Source: Enterobacter mori LMG 25706 (GTDB lineage Bacteria; Pseudomonadota; Gammaproteobacteria; Enterobacterales; Enterobacteriaceae). From it: a stretch of 64,000 bases of DNA. The notes under the pieces were generated by a model that saw only the letters and a program-made list of their open reading frames with translations, was not told the DNA's origin and searched no databases. The DNA lies in NCBI RefSeq assembly GCF_000211415.1, contig NZ_GL890777.1:195893-259892 (forward strand), in the 5' to 3' direction. This document shows positions 20,648 to 29,260 of this stretch, piece after piece. Each line of letters opens with the position of its first letter. The stretch's first letter is position 1. The position numbers and the translations under genes are program-made.

Positions 20648-21918
20648 GGCGCGACCCCCTTACGCACGGCATAGCCGCTGCGGTTAATGCGGATCAAACC
20701 GCGCGGACGCCAGATCATCATGACCACCATCAACACGCCAAACAGCAGGACGCGATACTCCGCAAAACTGCGCAGCAGTTCCGGCGTGACGGTCAGGACA
20801 AAGGCGGCCAGCACAACGCCCAGCGTTGAACCCATCCCGCCCAGCACCACGATGGCCAGAATCAGTGCGGATTCAAAAAAGGTAAAGGAGGTGGGATTAA
20901 CGAACCCCTGATAGGTGGCGAAGAAAACCCCCGCAATCCCGGCCGTTGATGCGCCCAGCGTAAACGCAGAAAGCTTCACCAGCACGTGGTTAAGACCCAT
21001 TGAGCGGCAGGCAATTTCATCTTCTCGTAATGCCTCCCACGCCCGACCAATCGGCATTCGCGTCAGGCGGTGCTTGATGTAGAGCACTATCAGCACCACC
21101 AAAAACAGCACGGCGTAAATAAAGATAAACTTCATGTTTGGGTTATAGGTCAGTTGGAAAAACTCGTGGAAGGGGACGCCGCCTTCTTTGGCGCGTCGGC
21201 CAAACTCCAGACCAAAAAAGGTAGGGGCAGGGGCTGAAACGCCATTTGGGCCGCCAGTGAAGGTCAGCCAGTTATTGAGCACCAGGCGGATAATCTCGCC
21301 AAACCCGAGGGTCACGATTGCCAGATAATCCCCATGCATGCGAAGCACCGGGAAGCCAAGCAGCGCACCGGCGGCGGCGGCCATCAGCGCTGCCAGCGGC
21401 AGCATGCTCCAGAACCCTAACCCCAGATACTGATACCCCAGCGCGAGGCCATACGCGCCAATCGCGTAAAAGGCGACATACCCCAGATCCAACAGCCCCG
21501 CAAGGCCGACCACAATATTCAGCCCGAGGCCGAGCAGAACATAGATCAGCCCCAGAATGGCAACGGTTAGCACGTATTTGGTCGCCACAAACGGAAAGCA
21601 GATCGCAAGCGTAATAACCAGCGGAATAATCCAACGCATGCGGCTCTTGTATCCGGGAGGGCGGACATACACCCCTGCGCTGTCCGCTTCAAACCTCGCC
21701 TGGAAACGCGCACCGGGGGCGGTCTGCAGGAAGATGCTCAGCAAAAAACGGCCCAGCATGACGATGGCAATCATCCACGCCAGCCGTTGTCCGGCAAAGT
21801 TAAAGCTGTAACCGTCGAGAACTACGCCAGCGATAGGGCCAAAGATAATCAAGGCAACTAGCCCGGAAAATACGGAATCCAGAATGCAGCGTTTAAGGGA
21901 GAAACCGGCAGATGTCAT
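20644..21918 (-). CDS. LIV-type ABC transporter permease, LivM-like
   Basis: Inner-membrane permease partner of the LivH-like protein. The 424-residue product from ATG 21918 (GTG at 21931-21933 would add five residues) has about ten membrane segments and the family landmarks LGLGLNIVVGLAGLLDLGYVAFYAIGAY-type segment, GDYLAIVTLGFGEI, GRAWEALREDEIACRSMGLN and VLGGMGSTLGVV. The N-terminal extension before the core (about 110 residues) resembles LivM of E. coli rather than short LivM forms. The order livK-H-M-G-F is the usual one for this transporter family. Confidence 0.92.
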   Translation of the reverse strand: MTSAGFSLKRCILDSVFSGLVALIIFGPIAGVVLDGYSFNFAGQRLAWMIAIVMLGRFLLSIFLQTAPGARFQARFEADSAGVYVRPPGYKSRMRWIIPLVITLAICFPFVATKYVLTVAILGLIYVLLGLGLNIVVGLAGLLDLGYVAFYAIGAYGLALGYQYLGLGFWSMLPLAALMAAAAGALLGFPVLRMHGDYLAIVTLGFGEIIRLVLNNWLTFTGGPNGVSAPAPTFFGLEFGRRAKEGGVPFHEFFQLTYNPNMKFIFIYAVLFLVVLIVLYIKHRLTRMPIGRAWEALREDEIACRSMGLNHVLVKLSAFTLGASTAGIAGVFFATYQGFVNPTSFTFFESALILAIVVLGGMGSTLGVVLAAFVLTVTPELLRSFAEYRVLLFGVLMVVMMIWRPRGLIRINRSGYAVRKGVAP

Positions 21919-21929
21919 CGTCTTCACCC

Positions 21930-22847
21930 TCACACCTTCGCCACGACAGGGCGGCCCAGCAGACCCTGAGGACGGAAAATCAGGATCAATACCAGCAGCC
22001 CAAACGAGAACACGTCTTTATAATCCGAGTTCACCATCCCGGAGAATTGCGCTTCCGCCACTCCCAGAATCAACCCGCCGAGCATGGCGCCCGGCAGAGA
22101 GCCGATGCCGCCCAGCACCGCCGCCGTAAAGGCTTTTATACCGATGACAAAGCCCACGTAGAAATCAAAGGTGCCATAGTTCATGGTAATCAATACCCCC
22201 GCCAGCCCGGCCATCGCCGCGCCGATCACAAAGACCAGCGAAATGATCCTGTCGGTATTGATCCCCAGAATGGAGGCCATTTTGCGATCCTGCTGCACCG
22301 CACGACACATCCGCCCCAGCCGGGTATGGCTGATTATCCACGTGAGCAGCAGCATGCCCGCGAACGAGGCGATCAGAATAAAGATTTTGGTGTAGGTGAT
22401 TTGGACGAAACCTTCTCCCAGATGTACACGAAGTACGCCGTCCAGCATGGTTGGCACGCCTTGCTGGCGGGGGCCCCGGCTCAGCTGGGCGTAGTTTTGC
22501 AAAATCAGCGACATCCCGATGGCAGAGATCAGCGGTGCCAGTCGGGTGGAGTTTCGCAGGGGTTTATAGGCGATGCGTTCAATAGTCCAGCCATACACGC
22601 CCGTCACCACGATGGTGAACGCCAGTGTGCCCAGAATCAGCAGGGGAAACGACTCAAGACCGAAGAATGACAGCAGGGCCAGCCCGATGGCGCAGAGATA
22701 GGCCGAGATCATATACACTTCGCCATGGGCGAAGTTGATCATGCCAATGATGCCGTACACCATGGTGTAGCCGATGGCGATTAAGCCGTAGACGGAGCCC
22801 AGCGTTAATCCGTTGATTAACTGTTGCAGGAAGAATGTACTCATCAT
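21930..22847 (-). CDS. LIV-type ABC transporter permease, LivH-like
   Basis: The 305-residue product is a LivH-type permease: IAIGYTMVYGIIGMINFAHG near the N-terminus and MKAFTAAVLGGIGSLPGA-type segment (here IKAFTAAVLGGIGSLPGAMLGG) near residue 230 are diagnostic. It has about eight membrane segments. Its ATG at 22847 may alternatively be the next ATG three bases downstream. It couples with the LivM-like gene by near overlap and lies 97 bases after the binding protein gene, a gap that often carries a stability hairpin in such operons. Confidence 0.92.
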   Translation of the reverse strand: MMSTFFLQQLINGLTLGSVYGLIAIGYTMVYGIIGMINFAHGEVYMISAYLCAIGLALLSFFGLESFPLLILGTLAFTIVVTGVYGWTIERIAYKPLRNSTRLAPLISAIGMSLILQNYAQLSRGPRQQGVPTMLDGVLRVHLGEGFVQITYTKIFILIASFAGMLLLTWIISHTRLGRMCRAVQQDRKMASILGINTDRIISLVFVIGAAMAGLAGVLITMNYGTFDFYVGFVIGIKAFTAAVLGGIGSLPGAMLGGLILGVAEAQFSGMVNSDYKDVFSFGLLVLILIFRPQGLLGRPVVAKV

Positions 22848-22943
22848 CGCGCGCTCTTTTTATAGGCCGCACGACGCGTGCAGCCCGATGTGTATTCCGC
22901 CTCGGCAGGCGAACCTGCCGACGTTGAGCGTGACTCCGTCCCG

Positions 22944-24065
22944 TTACTGCACTTCCTTATATTTTCCCTTGTCGTCCCACTGATAAACCACGTAGTCAGA
23001 CACTTTCAGATCGCCTTTGCTGTCCCAGGCTTTTTTGCCCATCACCGTGTCGACGGCGTTCGCTTTCAGCCACTCGCTGGCTTTGGCGGAGTCTTTGCCT
23101 CCGGTGGACTTGAAAGCGGCGGCAATGGCCTGGATGGAGGCATAGGAGTAAAGGGTATAGCCTTCTGGTTCGAATTTACTGGCGCGGAATTTCTCAATCA
23201 CCGCTTTACCGTCCGGGATCAGTCGCGGATCTTTACCAAAGGTCATGTAGATACCGTTGGTGTACTGCGGGCCACCCGCGGCGGTGACCATCTCTTCATT
23301 GACGATACAGTCCCCTGAGAAGAATTTCGCCTGTACGCCCTGTTCACGCATCTGGCGCACCAGCGGGCCCGCTTCAGGGTGGCAGCCCCCGAAGAACACC
23401 ACGTCCGGTTTTTGCGCGCCAATTTTCGTTACCAGCGCGTTAAAGTCTTTTTCCCCACGTGATAAGCCTTCATACATCACATCCTTCACGCCGCGTTTGG
23501 CAAGCGCCGCTTTGGTGGCGTCTGCTAACCCCTGACCGTAGGTGTCTTTATCGTGAATGATCACTACGCGTTTGGCCTTCAGCTTATCGATGATGAAGTC
23601 GCTGGCGACTTGCCCCTGCTGATCGTCCCGGCCGCACATGCGGAACATATCGCTCATGCCGCGCTCGGTAATGAGGGGGTTAGTCGAACCGGGGGTGATG
23701 GCAATAATGCCCGCATCGCTATACACCTCGGAGGCGGGCATGGTGGAAGAGGAGCAGAAATGGCCGACAACCGCATTGACTTTGTCCTGGTCGACTAAAC
23801 GGTTAGCGACGGCAACAGCCTGTTTAGGCTCGCAGGCATCATCTCCCTGAACCAGCTTAATTTTCTCACCGTTGATCCCTCCCGCGGCGTTAATGTCTTC
23901 TGCGGCCTGCGTTGCGCCATGCCAGTACTGATCGCCATAGGTGGCATTTGGGCCTGTAAACGGCCCGGCCACGCCAATCACAATATCGGCCTGGGCGGAA
24001 AATGCCGTCACCAGACAACCGGCTAACACAAGAGAAAGGGGACTTCTGATAAATTTCAGCGACAT
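22944..24065 (-). CDS. LIV-type periplasmic amino-acid-binding protein (LivJ/LivK family)
   Basis: First gene of the operon. It captures substrate in the periplasm for the LivHMGF-like importer. I start at ATG 24065, preceded by AAGGAACACAAT, giving 373 residues with a signal ending SAQA|DIVIGVAGPF. Family motifs follow: GQGDDACEPKQAVAVANRLV-like segment (QGDDACEPKQAVAVANRLV), VVGHFCSSSTMPAS, AGIIAITPGSTNP, IIHDKDTYGQG and DTVMGKKAWDSKGDLK. The disulfide Cys pair of LivJ is recognisable in DDACEP and GHFCSSS. It is similar to but clearly distinct from E. coli LivK, so the ligand may be a branched-chain amino acid or a relative such as leucine analogs. Confidence 0.9.
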   Translation of the reverse strand: MSLKFIRSPLSLVLAGCLVTAFSAQADIVIGVAGPFTGPNATYGDQYWHGATQAAEDINAAGGINGEKIKLVQGDDACEPKQAVAVANRLVDQDKVNAVVGHFCSSSTMPASEVYSDAGIIAITPGSTNPLITERGMSDMFRMCGRDDQQGQVASDFIIDKLKAKRVVIIHDKDTYGQGLADATKAALAKRGVKDVMYEGLSRGEKDFNALVTKIGAQKPDVVFFGGCHPEAGPLVRQMREQGVQAKFFSGDCIVNEEMVTAAGGPQYTNGIYMTFGKDPRLIPDGKAVIEKFRASKFEPEGYTLYSYASIQAIAAAFKSTGGKDSAKASEWLKANAVDTVMGKKAWDSKGDLKVSDYVVYQWDDKGKYKEVQ

Positions 24066-24492
24066 TATTGTGTTCCTTAGCAAAGAGGTTTTTGCACCAC
24101 GGCGTCAACCCAAACGCCCTACGGCGCAGCCAATCTATATATAAGATCGAGAACAACATGCACTAAACGAACAAAATCCAGGCCACATCCTGCTTAATAC
24201 GGCGAGGTTTCCATGCGCAGTTTGCGCGCAGAACATTAAGCAAAATCGTTGCCAGAATGGTTAACCCATTGACCGGGTTGCGACATAGTTGAGTATAGAG
24301 CGCCGATTTACGCTGCCTTGCGGGACGCATTGAAATTACAGCGGAGATCACATCTCGTTAACAACAAAGCCCATAAGTTGTGCAAGGGTCACGATTTGCA
24401 CGTTTTTGCAGCAATAAAGACCTCAACTTCAGCCAGGAAAGGCGTACGATATGTGTTAGGATCTTTTCCTTTTTTTATCAGGAGTGTCAGCA
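24066..24492. promoter_or_regulatory. Divergent intergenic region between the LIV-type operon and yecA
   Basis: This 427-base gap must hold the promoters of both directions. I see no tRNA remnant, no direct repeat of the leuZ 3' end, no integrase and no convincing ORF; the two short ORFs here lack ribosome binding sites. A ribosome binding site AGGAG is present at 24480-24484 before yecA. Confidence 0.5.
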
Positions 24493-25161
24493 ATGACTGA
24501 AGGCCCATTAAATGAAAGCGAAATGGAGTGGCTGGAAGAGACGTTAATGTCTTACGGTCATGACGATGCGTCCGTGATTGACGTATCCGAACTGGACGGC
24601 ATGCTTACCGCAGTGCTTTCCGGCCCAAGGGTGGTTGAACCCGATGCCTGGCTGGTAGCGGTCTGGGGCGGCGAGAAGTACATTCCGCGCTGGAAAAACG
24701 ATCGTGAAATGAACCGTTTTATCGATCTCTGCTTTAAGCATATGAACGACATTGCTGAGCGCCTGAGCGAGTATCCTGATCAGTTCGAGCCCATGTTTGG
24801 TTTTAACGACGTTGATGGACAAAGCTACACCGTGGTTGAAGAGTGGTGCTATGGCTACATGCGCGGCGTGGCGCTGACCGACTGGTCGTCACTGCCTGAC
24901 GAACTGAAAGCCGATCTGGATGTGATTGCTCTGCACGGGACGGAAGAGGGCAGCGAAAAGCTGGATGAACTGACCGAAGAGGAGTATACCGCCAGCATCG
25001 AGAGCATCCAGCCCGCGGCGCTGCGTTTATACAACTACTGGGTTGCTAACCCGCAACAGCAGGAAACCCAAAAACCGATTATTAACGGCACGAAGGTCGG
25101 GCGTAACGATCCTTGTCCGTGCGGCAGCGGGAAGAAGTTCAAGAGTTGTTGTTTGCATTAA
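24493..25161 (+). CDS. yecA: YecA, UPF0149 family protein with SEC-C zinc motif
   Basis: The 222-residue product has an N-terminal UPF0149 domain (residues about 1-170; [37 protein letters not shown]) and a C-terminal SEC-C metal-binding motif [18 protein letters not shown], also found at the end of SecA, which binds Zn or Fe. In E. coli, YecA interacts with ribosomes and may aid protein export or proteostasis (established only in part). The ATG at 24493 follows AGGAGTG at good spacing; a GTG at 24484 is less likely. A bidirectional terminator separates it from tyrP. Confidence 0.93.
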   Translation: MTEGPLNESEMEWLEETLMSYGHDDASVIDVSELDGMLTAVLSGPRVVEPDAWLVAVWGGEKYIPRWKNDREMNRFIDLCFKHMNDIAERLSEYPDQFEPMFGFNDVDGQSYTVVEEWCYGYMRGVALTDWSSLPDELKADLDVIALHGTEEGSEKLDELTEEEYTASIESIQPAALRLYNYWVANPQQQETQKPIINGTKVGRNDPCPCGSGKKFKSCCLH

Positions 25162-25164
25162 TAA

Positions 25165-25194
25165 AGAAAGGGGCTAATCGTAGCCCCTTTTTTA
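25165..25194. terminator. Bidirectional terminator between yecA and tyrP
   Basis: AAAGGGGCTA-ATCG-TAGCCCCTTT with T runs on the plus strand and A runs before it. It ends both convergent genes. Confidence 0.88.
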
Positions 25195-26406
25195 TTACCC
25201 CACTTCCGGCAGCATTCCCGCTGCTATGAGGAATTGCACCAGAATAATCACCACGCCACAGGCAAACACGATGCACAGCAGCGGTTTACCTCCCGCCACG
25301 CGATAACCTTGCTGAGGATGCTGCTGACGGCTCTTCCATGCCAGCAGGGAAGGCAACAGCAGCGCGAGGACGGATAACGCCACACCCGCATAGCCCAGCG
25401 CCATTACAAAGCCACGCGGGTAAAACAGCGCAAAGGCCAGTGGCGGCAGGAAGGTAATTGCACCCGTTTGCAAGCGTCCGGCAACGGTATTGCGGCGCTG
25501 GAACAGATCGGCCAGATAATCAAACAGGCCGAGCGCCACGCCCAAAAACGACGTCGCCAGCGCCAGGTCAGCGAACAAATGTACCGCCAGCTCGACGTGT
25601 GGAGAGGTCACCACCTCACGCAGCGCCATCAGGAAACCATTCAGGCCGGAATGCGCAGCCATTAAACCGATAAAGGTTGAGGAGTCAATGCTGCCCAGCG
25701 TGACCAGCTGCCAGAAGATGTAGGCGACCAGCGGAATCGCGCTGCCGATGATAAAGATGCGGCGCAGCTTGCGGGTATCGCCATTCATATAGCTGACGAT
25801 ACTCGGCACGCTGCCGTGAACACCCAACGAGGTGAAAATCACCGGGATCGCGGAAAGCGCCAGCCCTTTTTCCAGCGGCAGCGTCAGCAGGTTAATCTTG
25901 TGAACGTGCGGCGCAAGCAGAACCAGCATCACAACCAGGAAAATAATCTTGGCGCTGAACAGAAAGCGGTTAAACAGATCGACAAGCGATGTGCCAATAC
26001 ATACCACGCCGCCGCCGATGCGCGCGAAGAAGACCGCGCCTGTGCCGGGCGTAATGTGTGTACCAAACCCATCATTGACGCTGGACGCGATCAGCTCTCC
26101 GGCTCCGCTAATGTAGGCAGCCGTCAGGGCGTACATCAGGAACATCATGCTAAAGCCTGTAACCCACTGGCCATAACGTCCCAGGTAGCGTGCAGCCAGC
26201 GAACCTAAACCCGTGTCGGCAGGGACGTGCTGATAAACCTCCAGCAACAGCAGAGCGGTGTAACACATCAACGCCCAGAGTGTGGCGAGAAGCAATAACG
26301 TTACGCCAAATCCGACGCCTGCGGCCGCCAACGGCATGGCCAGCATTCCTGCGCCAATCGTCGTTCCTGCGACGATGAAAATACTTCCCAGAGCTCTGTT
26401 TTTCAC
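25195..26406 (-). CDS. tyrP: Tyrosine-specific transporter TyrP
   Basis: TyrP is a proton-driven tyrosine importer of the HAAAP family in the inner membrane. The 403-residue product has about 11 membrane segments and the family start [22 protein letters not shown], in which the glycine-rich stretch forms the unwound substrate site. Upstream, TGTAAT-N6-TTTACG at 26498-26515 and a weaker box at 26475-26492 match the TyrR box TGTAAA-N6-TTTACA, so TyrR control by aromatic amino acids is expected, as in E. coli. Confidence 0.95.
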   Translation of the reverse strand: MKNRALGSIFIVAGTTIGAGMLAMPLAAAGVGFGVTLLLLATLWALMCYTALLLLEVYQHVPADTGLGSLAARYLGRYGQWVTGFSMMFLMYALTAAYISGAGELIASSVNDGFGTHITPGTGAVFFARIGGGVVCIGTSLVDLFNRFLFSAKIIFLVVMLVLLAPHVHKINLLTLPLEKGLALSAIPVIFTSLGVHGSVPSIVSYMNGDTRKLRRIFIIGSAIPLVAYIFWQLVTLGSIDSSTFIGLMAAHSGLNGFLMALREVVTSPHVELAVHLFADLALATSFLGVALGLFDYLADLFQRRNTVAGRLQTGAITFLPPLAFALFYPRGFVMALGYAGVALSVLALLLPSLLAWKSRQQHPQQGYRVAGGKPLLCIVFACGVVIILVQFLIAAGMLPEVG

Positions 26407-26474
26407 GCTTTCCTCTACAACGATTCTTAATCGCGACCTAATCTGCGGCGCAGAGTAAGGGAAAAGCGTGAACT

Positions 26475-26515
26475 CGTCAAATCACCGTTACAACCCGTGT
26501 AATTTTAAGTTTACG
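26475..26515 (-). promoter_or_regulatory. Two TyrR boxes upstream of tyrP
   Basis: A strong box TGTAAT-N6-TTTACG (26498-26515) and a weak one CGTCAA-N6-GTTACA (26475-26492), centres 23 bases apart, lie 69-109 bases before the tyrP start. In E. coli, tyrP has a strong and a weak adjacent TyrR box that mediate repression by tyrosine and activation by phenylalanine. Confidence 0.7.
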
Positions 26516-26582
26516 CTTTGGCGAGGGGCAAACATCTGTTGAACGGTGAGGCGAAGGGGAGAGGTAATAAGTAGAGGGGGCA

Positions 26583-26610
26583 TTAAAACGGTGCTGAGGG
26601 TTCAGCACCG
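26583..26610 (-). terminator. Intrinsic terminator of ftnA
   Basis: On the minus strand CGGTGCTGA-ACCC-TCAGCACCG followed by TTTTAAT, nine bases after the ftnA stop. Confidence 0.85.
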
Positions 26611-26618
26611 TGTGGGAA

Positions 26619-27116
26619 TTAATTTTGCGTATCGAGTGTCGCCAGTTCTTTATCAATAAAGTAAAGACCTTCACCTGATTTACCGGCCAGAGACAATTTA
26701 TCCAGCACGGATTTAAACAGTTTTTCTTCTTCGTGTTGCTCAGCAACGTACCATTGCAGGAAATTAAAGGTCGGATAATCCTGGCTGGTCATTGCAGCAT
26801 GAACCAGTTCATTAATTTTCTGGGTGATCAGCTGTTCGTGCTCGTAAGTGGCGCGGAACAGTTCATCAAGAGAACCGTATTCAGCAACCGGAGAGGCGAC
26901 CGTATCAATGCGCGGCAGGCTGCCCGTATCCGTCAGATAATCAAAGAGACGCTGCATGTGCGTCATCTCTTCCTGTGCGTGACGACGCAGAAACGCGGCG
27001 GCACCTTCAAAGCTGTGATAGCTGCACCAGGCGCTCATCTGCTGGTAAAGAAGGGATGAATAAAGCTCAAGGTTCATTTGAGCATTGAGCTTGTCGATCA
27101 TTTCAGTTTTCAGCAT
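26619..27116 (-). CDS. ftnA: Non-heme ferritin FtnA
   Basis: FtnA forms the 24-subunit iron-storage shell and oxidises Fe(II). The 165-residue product has all ferroxidase residues in place: Glu17, Tyr24, and the Glu49-Glu50-x-x-His53 cluster in AQEEMTHMQ, plus the later [10 protein letters not shown] stretch. Its AT-rich upstream region may be H-NS bound, with Fur relieving repression (known for E. coli). It is followed by an intrinsic terminator. The second ferritin-like gene, ftnB, lies 3.6 kb away and lacks these residues. Confidence 0.96.
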   Translation of the reverse strand: MLKTEMIDKLNAQMNLELYSSLLYQQMSAWCSYHSFEGAAAFLRRHAQEEMTHMQRLFDYLTDTGSLPRIDTVASPVAEYGSLDELFRATYEHEQLITQKINELVHAAMTSQDYPTFNFLQWYVAEQHEEEKLFKSVLDKLSLAGKSGEGLYFIDKELATLDTQN

Positions 27117-27286
27117 GGTGGCGCTCCGATTTATTATTTCTGGTTCACAATGAGCGACACTATAATTTGTTATTTAATTATTTGCAAAACGTAAAATAAA
27201 TATTTGTTTATTTAAAAATACGAATGGGAATAACACGCATTGGCACGTTTTATATTTATTAATGAGAATTGTTTGTGTTCTTAATT

Positions 27287-27312
27287 AAAAAGACTGCCAG
27301 CTCTGCTGGCAG
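27287..27312 (-). terminator. Intrinsic terminator of yecR
   Basis: On the minus strand CTGCCAGC-AGA-GCTGGCAG followed by TCTTTTTAATT, seven bases after the yecR stop. Confidence 0.85.
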
Positions 27313-27318
27313 ACGACA

Positions 27319-27657
27319 TTAATACCATGGATTCGTGACGTTAGGATTCACGGCGTAGCCCATGCATTTATACTGAATGGTCACGCTCTCGTTCAGGCAC
27401 AGCGATCCGCTAATCAGGGTACAGGTTTTGACAGGCTGACCATAGGCGGAGGCGGTGGCATATCCCATGCCCTGACAGGCTTTCACTGCGGTGCCGTTAT
27501 TCACATACGCATCGGAATGGGCGTTTTGCAGCATGGCCTGGCCGTAGTCGAGGCGGACAACTCCGTTGGGGGCGTCAAGGTGACTGACCTCCGCCTGACG
27601 GTTAACGTTGCATCCCGCGAGAAGCAGGATCGTTCCGGCGATGATTACTCTTTTCAT
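27319..27657 (-). CDS. yecR: YecR family lipoprotein
   Basis: The 112-residue product has a lipoprotein signal with the lipobox LAGC (Cys16) and then a Cys-containing domain (VKACQGMGYATASAYGQPV, TLISGSLCLNESVTIQYKCMGYAVNP). E. coli yecR is a member of the flagellar regulon under FlhDC, but its role is unknown (from memory). Here it keeps the ftnA neighbourhood seen in E. coli. The motility link is inferred; no FlhDC box was resolved upstream. Confidence 0.85.
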   Translation of the reverse strand: MKRVIIAGTILLLAGCNVNRQAEVSHLDAPNGVVRLDYGQAMLQNAHSDAYVNNGTAVKACQGMGYATASAYGQPVKTCTLISGSLCLNESVTIQYKCMGYAVNPNVTNPWY

Positions 27658-27789
27658 GGTTCACTCTGCGTGAAGAGGGAAATACGCTATTTTAGCTTCA
27701 ATTGTTCCAGTCAATGCCTCGAATAGCCCGAGGATCAACCCTTTCTCTTCGCAACGAACCGCATCAGGTCACGAAACTGTGAGCGCAAT

Positions 27790-27807
27790 TGCGTTTTTTA
27801 AAACGCA
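27790..27807. promoter_or_regulatory. Perfect 18-base palindrome upstream of the RpiB-like gene
   Basis: TGCGTTTT-TT-AAAACGCA is a perfect inverted repeat about 100 bases before the start of the RpiB-like gene. It could be an operator or a short transcript end. No regulator of matching specificity is in the window. Confidence 0.35.
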
Positions 27808-27904
27808 TTTTCACTTAATTTGAAAGAGTGTTTGTTTGATAGTAAGGTTAAGGGGATAAGGTATCCACAGCGGGCTTGTCCGCCACACATTCAGGAGAGA
27901 CACG

Positions 27905-28543
27905 ATGAAAATTGCGCTGATGATGGAAAACAGCCAGGCAGCTAAAAATCCCATCATCCTTAATGAGCTAAAAGCCGTTGCCGATGAAAAAGGCTTCCCG
28001 GTGTATAACGTCGGGATGAGCGACGAGAACGACCACCATCTTACCTATATCCATCTGGGCATTATGGCGAGCATTCTGCTGAATTCCAGAGCCGTGGATT
28101 TTGTCGTGACCGGCTGCGGTACCGGCCAGGGGGCGCTGATGTCGCTGAATATCCATCCGGGCGTGATTTGCGGCTATTGCATCGATCCTGCTGACGCCTT
28201 CCTGTTTGCGCAGATCAACAACGGTAACGCGCTGTCCCTGCCATTTGCCAAAGGCTTTGGCTGGGGCGCTGAATTGAACGTGCGCTTTATCTTTGAGAAA
28301 GCCTTCACGGGCCGTAACGGCGAGGGGTATCCGCCAGAGCGTAAAGAGCCTCAGGTGCGTAACGCGGGGATCCTGAATCAGGTGAAAGCGGCGGTGGTAA
28401 AAGAAAATTACCTTGATACCCTGCGCGCAATCGATCCTGAACTGGTGAAAACCGCCGTATCCGGTCACCGCTTCCAGCAGTGTTTCTTTGAAAACTGCCA
28501 GGATAAAGAGATCGAAGCCTTCGTTCGGGGGATTGTTGGCTAA
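27905..28543 (+). CDS. RpiB/LacA/LacB family sugar-phosphate isomerase
   Basis: The 212-residue product has the RpiB/LacAB core in residues about 1-145: the sugar-phosphate loop and the catalytic Cys in VVTGCGTGQGALMSLN, equivalent to Cys of the CGTG motif of E. coli RpiB, followed by GVICGYCIDPADAFLFAQINNGNALSLP-type isomerase segment. Typical members are about 150 residues; this one carries about 65 extra C-terminal residues (RKEPQVRNAGILNQVKAAVV onward), a known variant class as far as I recall. It probably converts an aldose phosphate to a ketose phosphate; the substrate is unknown. It has a good ribosome binding site AGGAGAG and stands alone, not found at this place in K-12. Confidence 0.8.
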   Translation: MKIALMMENSQAAKNPIILNELKAVADEKGFPVYNVGMSDENDHHLTYIHLGIMASILLNSRAVDFVVTGCGTGQGALMSLNIHPGVICGYCIDPADAFLFAQINNGNALSLPFAKGFGWGAELNVRFIFEKAFTGRNGEGYPPERKEPQVRNAGILNQVKAAVVKENYLDTLRAIDPELVKTAVSGHRFQQCFFENCQDKEIEAFVRGIVG

Positions 28544-28679
28544 CAGCATGTGATGACATCCATAACTTTCCTGGCGTATCAAAATTTTTTATAAAAATTT
28601 ACTGGAATTTATATGGGCGTAACCCGTGGATTTTGCGGCTTTTTTCGTAACATTGTTGTAGCACTGGTGGATTTGTTTG

Positions 28680-28695
28680 TGTGATGTTAGTCACA
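28680..28695. promoter_or_regulatory. CRP site 1 upstream of azuC
   Basis: TGTGA-TGTTAG-TCACA is a perfect CRP core palindrome. Confidence 0.8.
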
Positions 28696-28701
28696 AAATG
28701 A

Positions 28702-28729
28702 TTGATTTTTGTGATGGTGGTCATATTAT
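28702..28729 (+). promoter_or_regulatory. Probable azuC promoter overlapped by CRP site 2
   Basis: TTGATT (-35), 16-base spacer and TATTAT (-10). TGTGA-TGGTGG-TCATA at 28710-28725 lies across the spacer and fits a second, imperfect CRP site. A CRP site over the core promoter favours repression, in line with the reported glucose induction of azuC in E. coli. Confidence 0.55.
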
Positions 28730-28777
28730 AAGCGCATTGACAATAACACCTGCATAACACGTTACTGGAGCAACAAA

Positions 28778-28861
28778 ATGAAACTGCGCAAAATCCTGAA
28801 AAGCATGTGGGCTAACTACTGCACGACTTTCAAAGACGTCCCACCGGGTGCGATGTTCTGA
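28778..28861 (+). CDS. azuC: Small membrane-associated protein AzuC (27 residues; AzuCR RNA)
   Basis: This short ORF encodes MKLRKILKSMWANYCTTFKD followed by VPPGAMF, differing at only a few positions from E. coli AzuC (28 residues). It has a strong ribosome binding site ACTGGAG eight bases before the ATG and an intrinsic terminator directly after. In E. coli AzuC interacts with and stimulates glycerol-3-phosphate dehydrogenase GlpD, and the same transcript acts as a base-pairing sRNA (AzuR) on cadA and galE (from memory). The amphipathic N-terminal helix is consistent with peripheral membrane binding. The tandem CRP sites upstream match its carbon-source control. Confidence 0.9.
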   Translation: MKLRKILKSMWANYCTTFKDVPPGAMF

Positions 28862-28864
28862 TAA

Positions 28865-28891
28865 AAAAACCTGCTTCGGCAGGTTTTTTTA
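28865..28891 (+). terminator. Intrinsic terminator of azuC
   Basis: AACCTGC-TTCG-GCAGGTT followed by seven T, immediately after the azuC stop. It would form the 3' end of the AzuCR RNA. Confidence 0.92.
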
Positions 28892-28968
28892 TGCCTGCGG
28901 GCGACGAGAAAGAGATGAAAGGGCGCGCGGTTTGCTACTATGGCGGCCTTTAACTAAGGAGAAACCCC

Positions 28969-29220
28969 ATGTCACAAAACCTGAGCGCCGATCAGGAACT
29001 GGTCTCTGACGTCGTTGCCTGTCAACTGGTTATTAAGCAAATCCTTGATGTGATTGACGTTATCGCGCCTGTCGAAGTGCGTGAAAAAATGTCGACCCAG
29101 CTGAAAAACATCGATTTTACCAGCCATCCGGCGGCAGCCGATCCGGTTACGCTTCGCGCTATTCAGAAAGCCATCGCACTGATCGAGCTACGATTCACCC
29201 CGCAGGGCGAGTCTCACTAA
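28969..29220 (+). CDS. yecJ: YecJ, DUF2766 family protein
   Basis: The 83-residue product is nearly identical to E. coli YecJ ([20 protein letters not shown]... [14 protein letters not shown]). It is a small cytoplasmic helical protein of unknown function, next to azuC as in E. coli. It starts after a GGAG ribosome binding site and ends at a hairpin shared with the convergent transporter gene. Confidence 0.93.
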   Translation: MSQNLSADQELVSDVVACQLVIKQILDVIDVIAPVEVREKMSTQLKNIDFTSHPAAADPVTLRAIQKAIALIELRFTPQGESH

Positions 29221-29229
29221 GCCGTGAAA

Positions 29230-29252
29230 CGGGCGACCCTGTCAGTCGCCCG
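29230..29252. terminator. Hairpin between yecJ and the Dcu-type gene
   Basis: CGGGCGAC at 29230-29237 pairs with GTCGCCCG at 29245-29252. There is no strong T run on either strand, so terminator function is likely but not certain. Confidence 0.5.
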
Positions 29253-29260
29253 AGATACTG

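Noticed and set aside
18891-24492. Genomic island using leuZ as attachment site
   Set aside because: No integrase and no direct repeat of the tRNA 3' end found between 24066 and 24492; insertion by homologous exchange is as likely.
26477-26746. 89-residue minus-strand ORF at the ftnA 3' end
   Set aside because: It overlaps ftnA out of frame, its terminator and the TyrR boxes.
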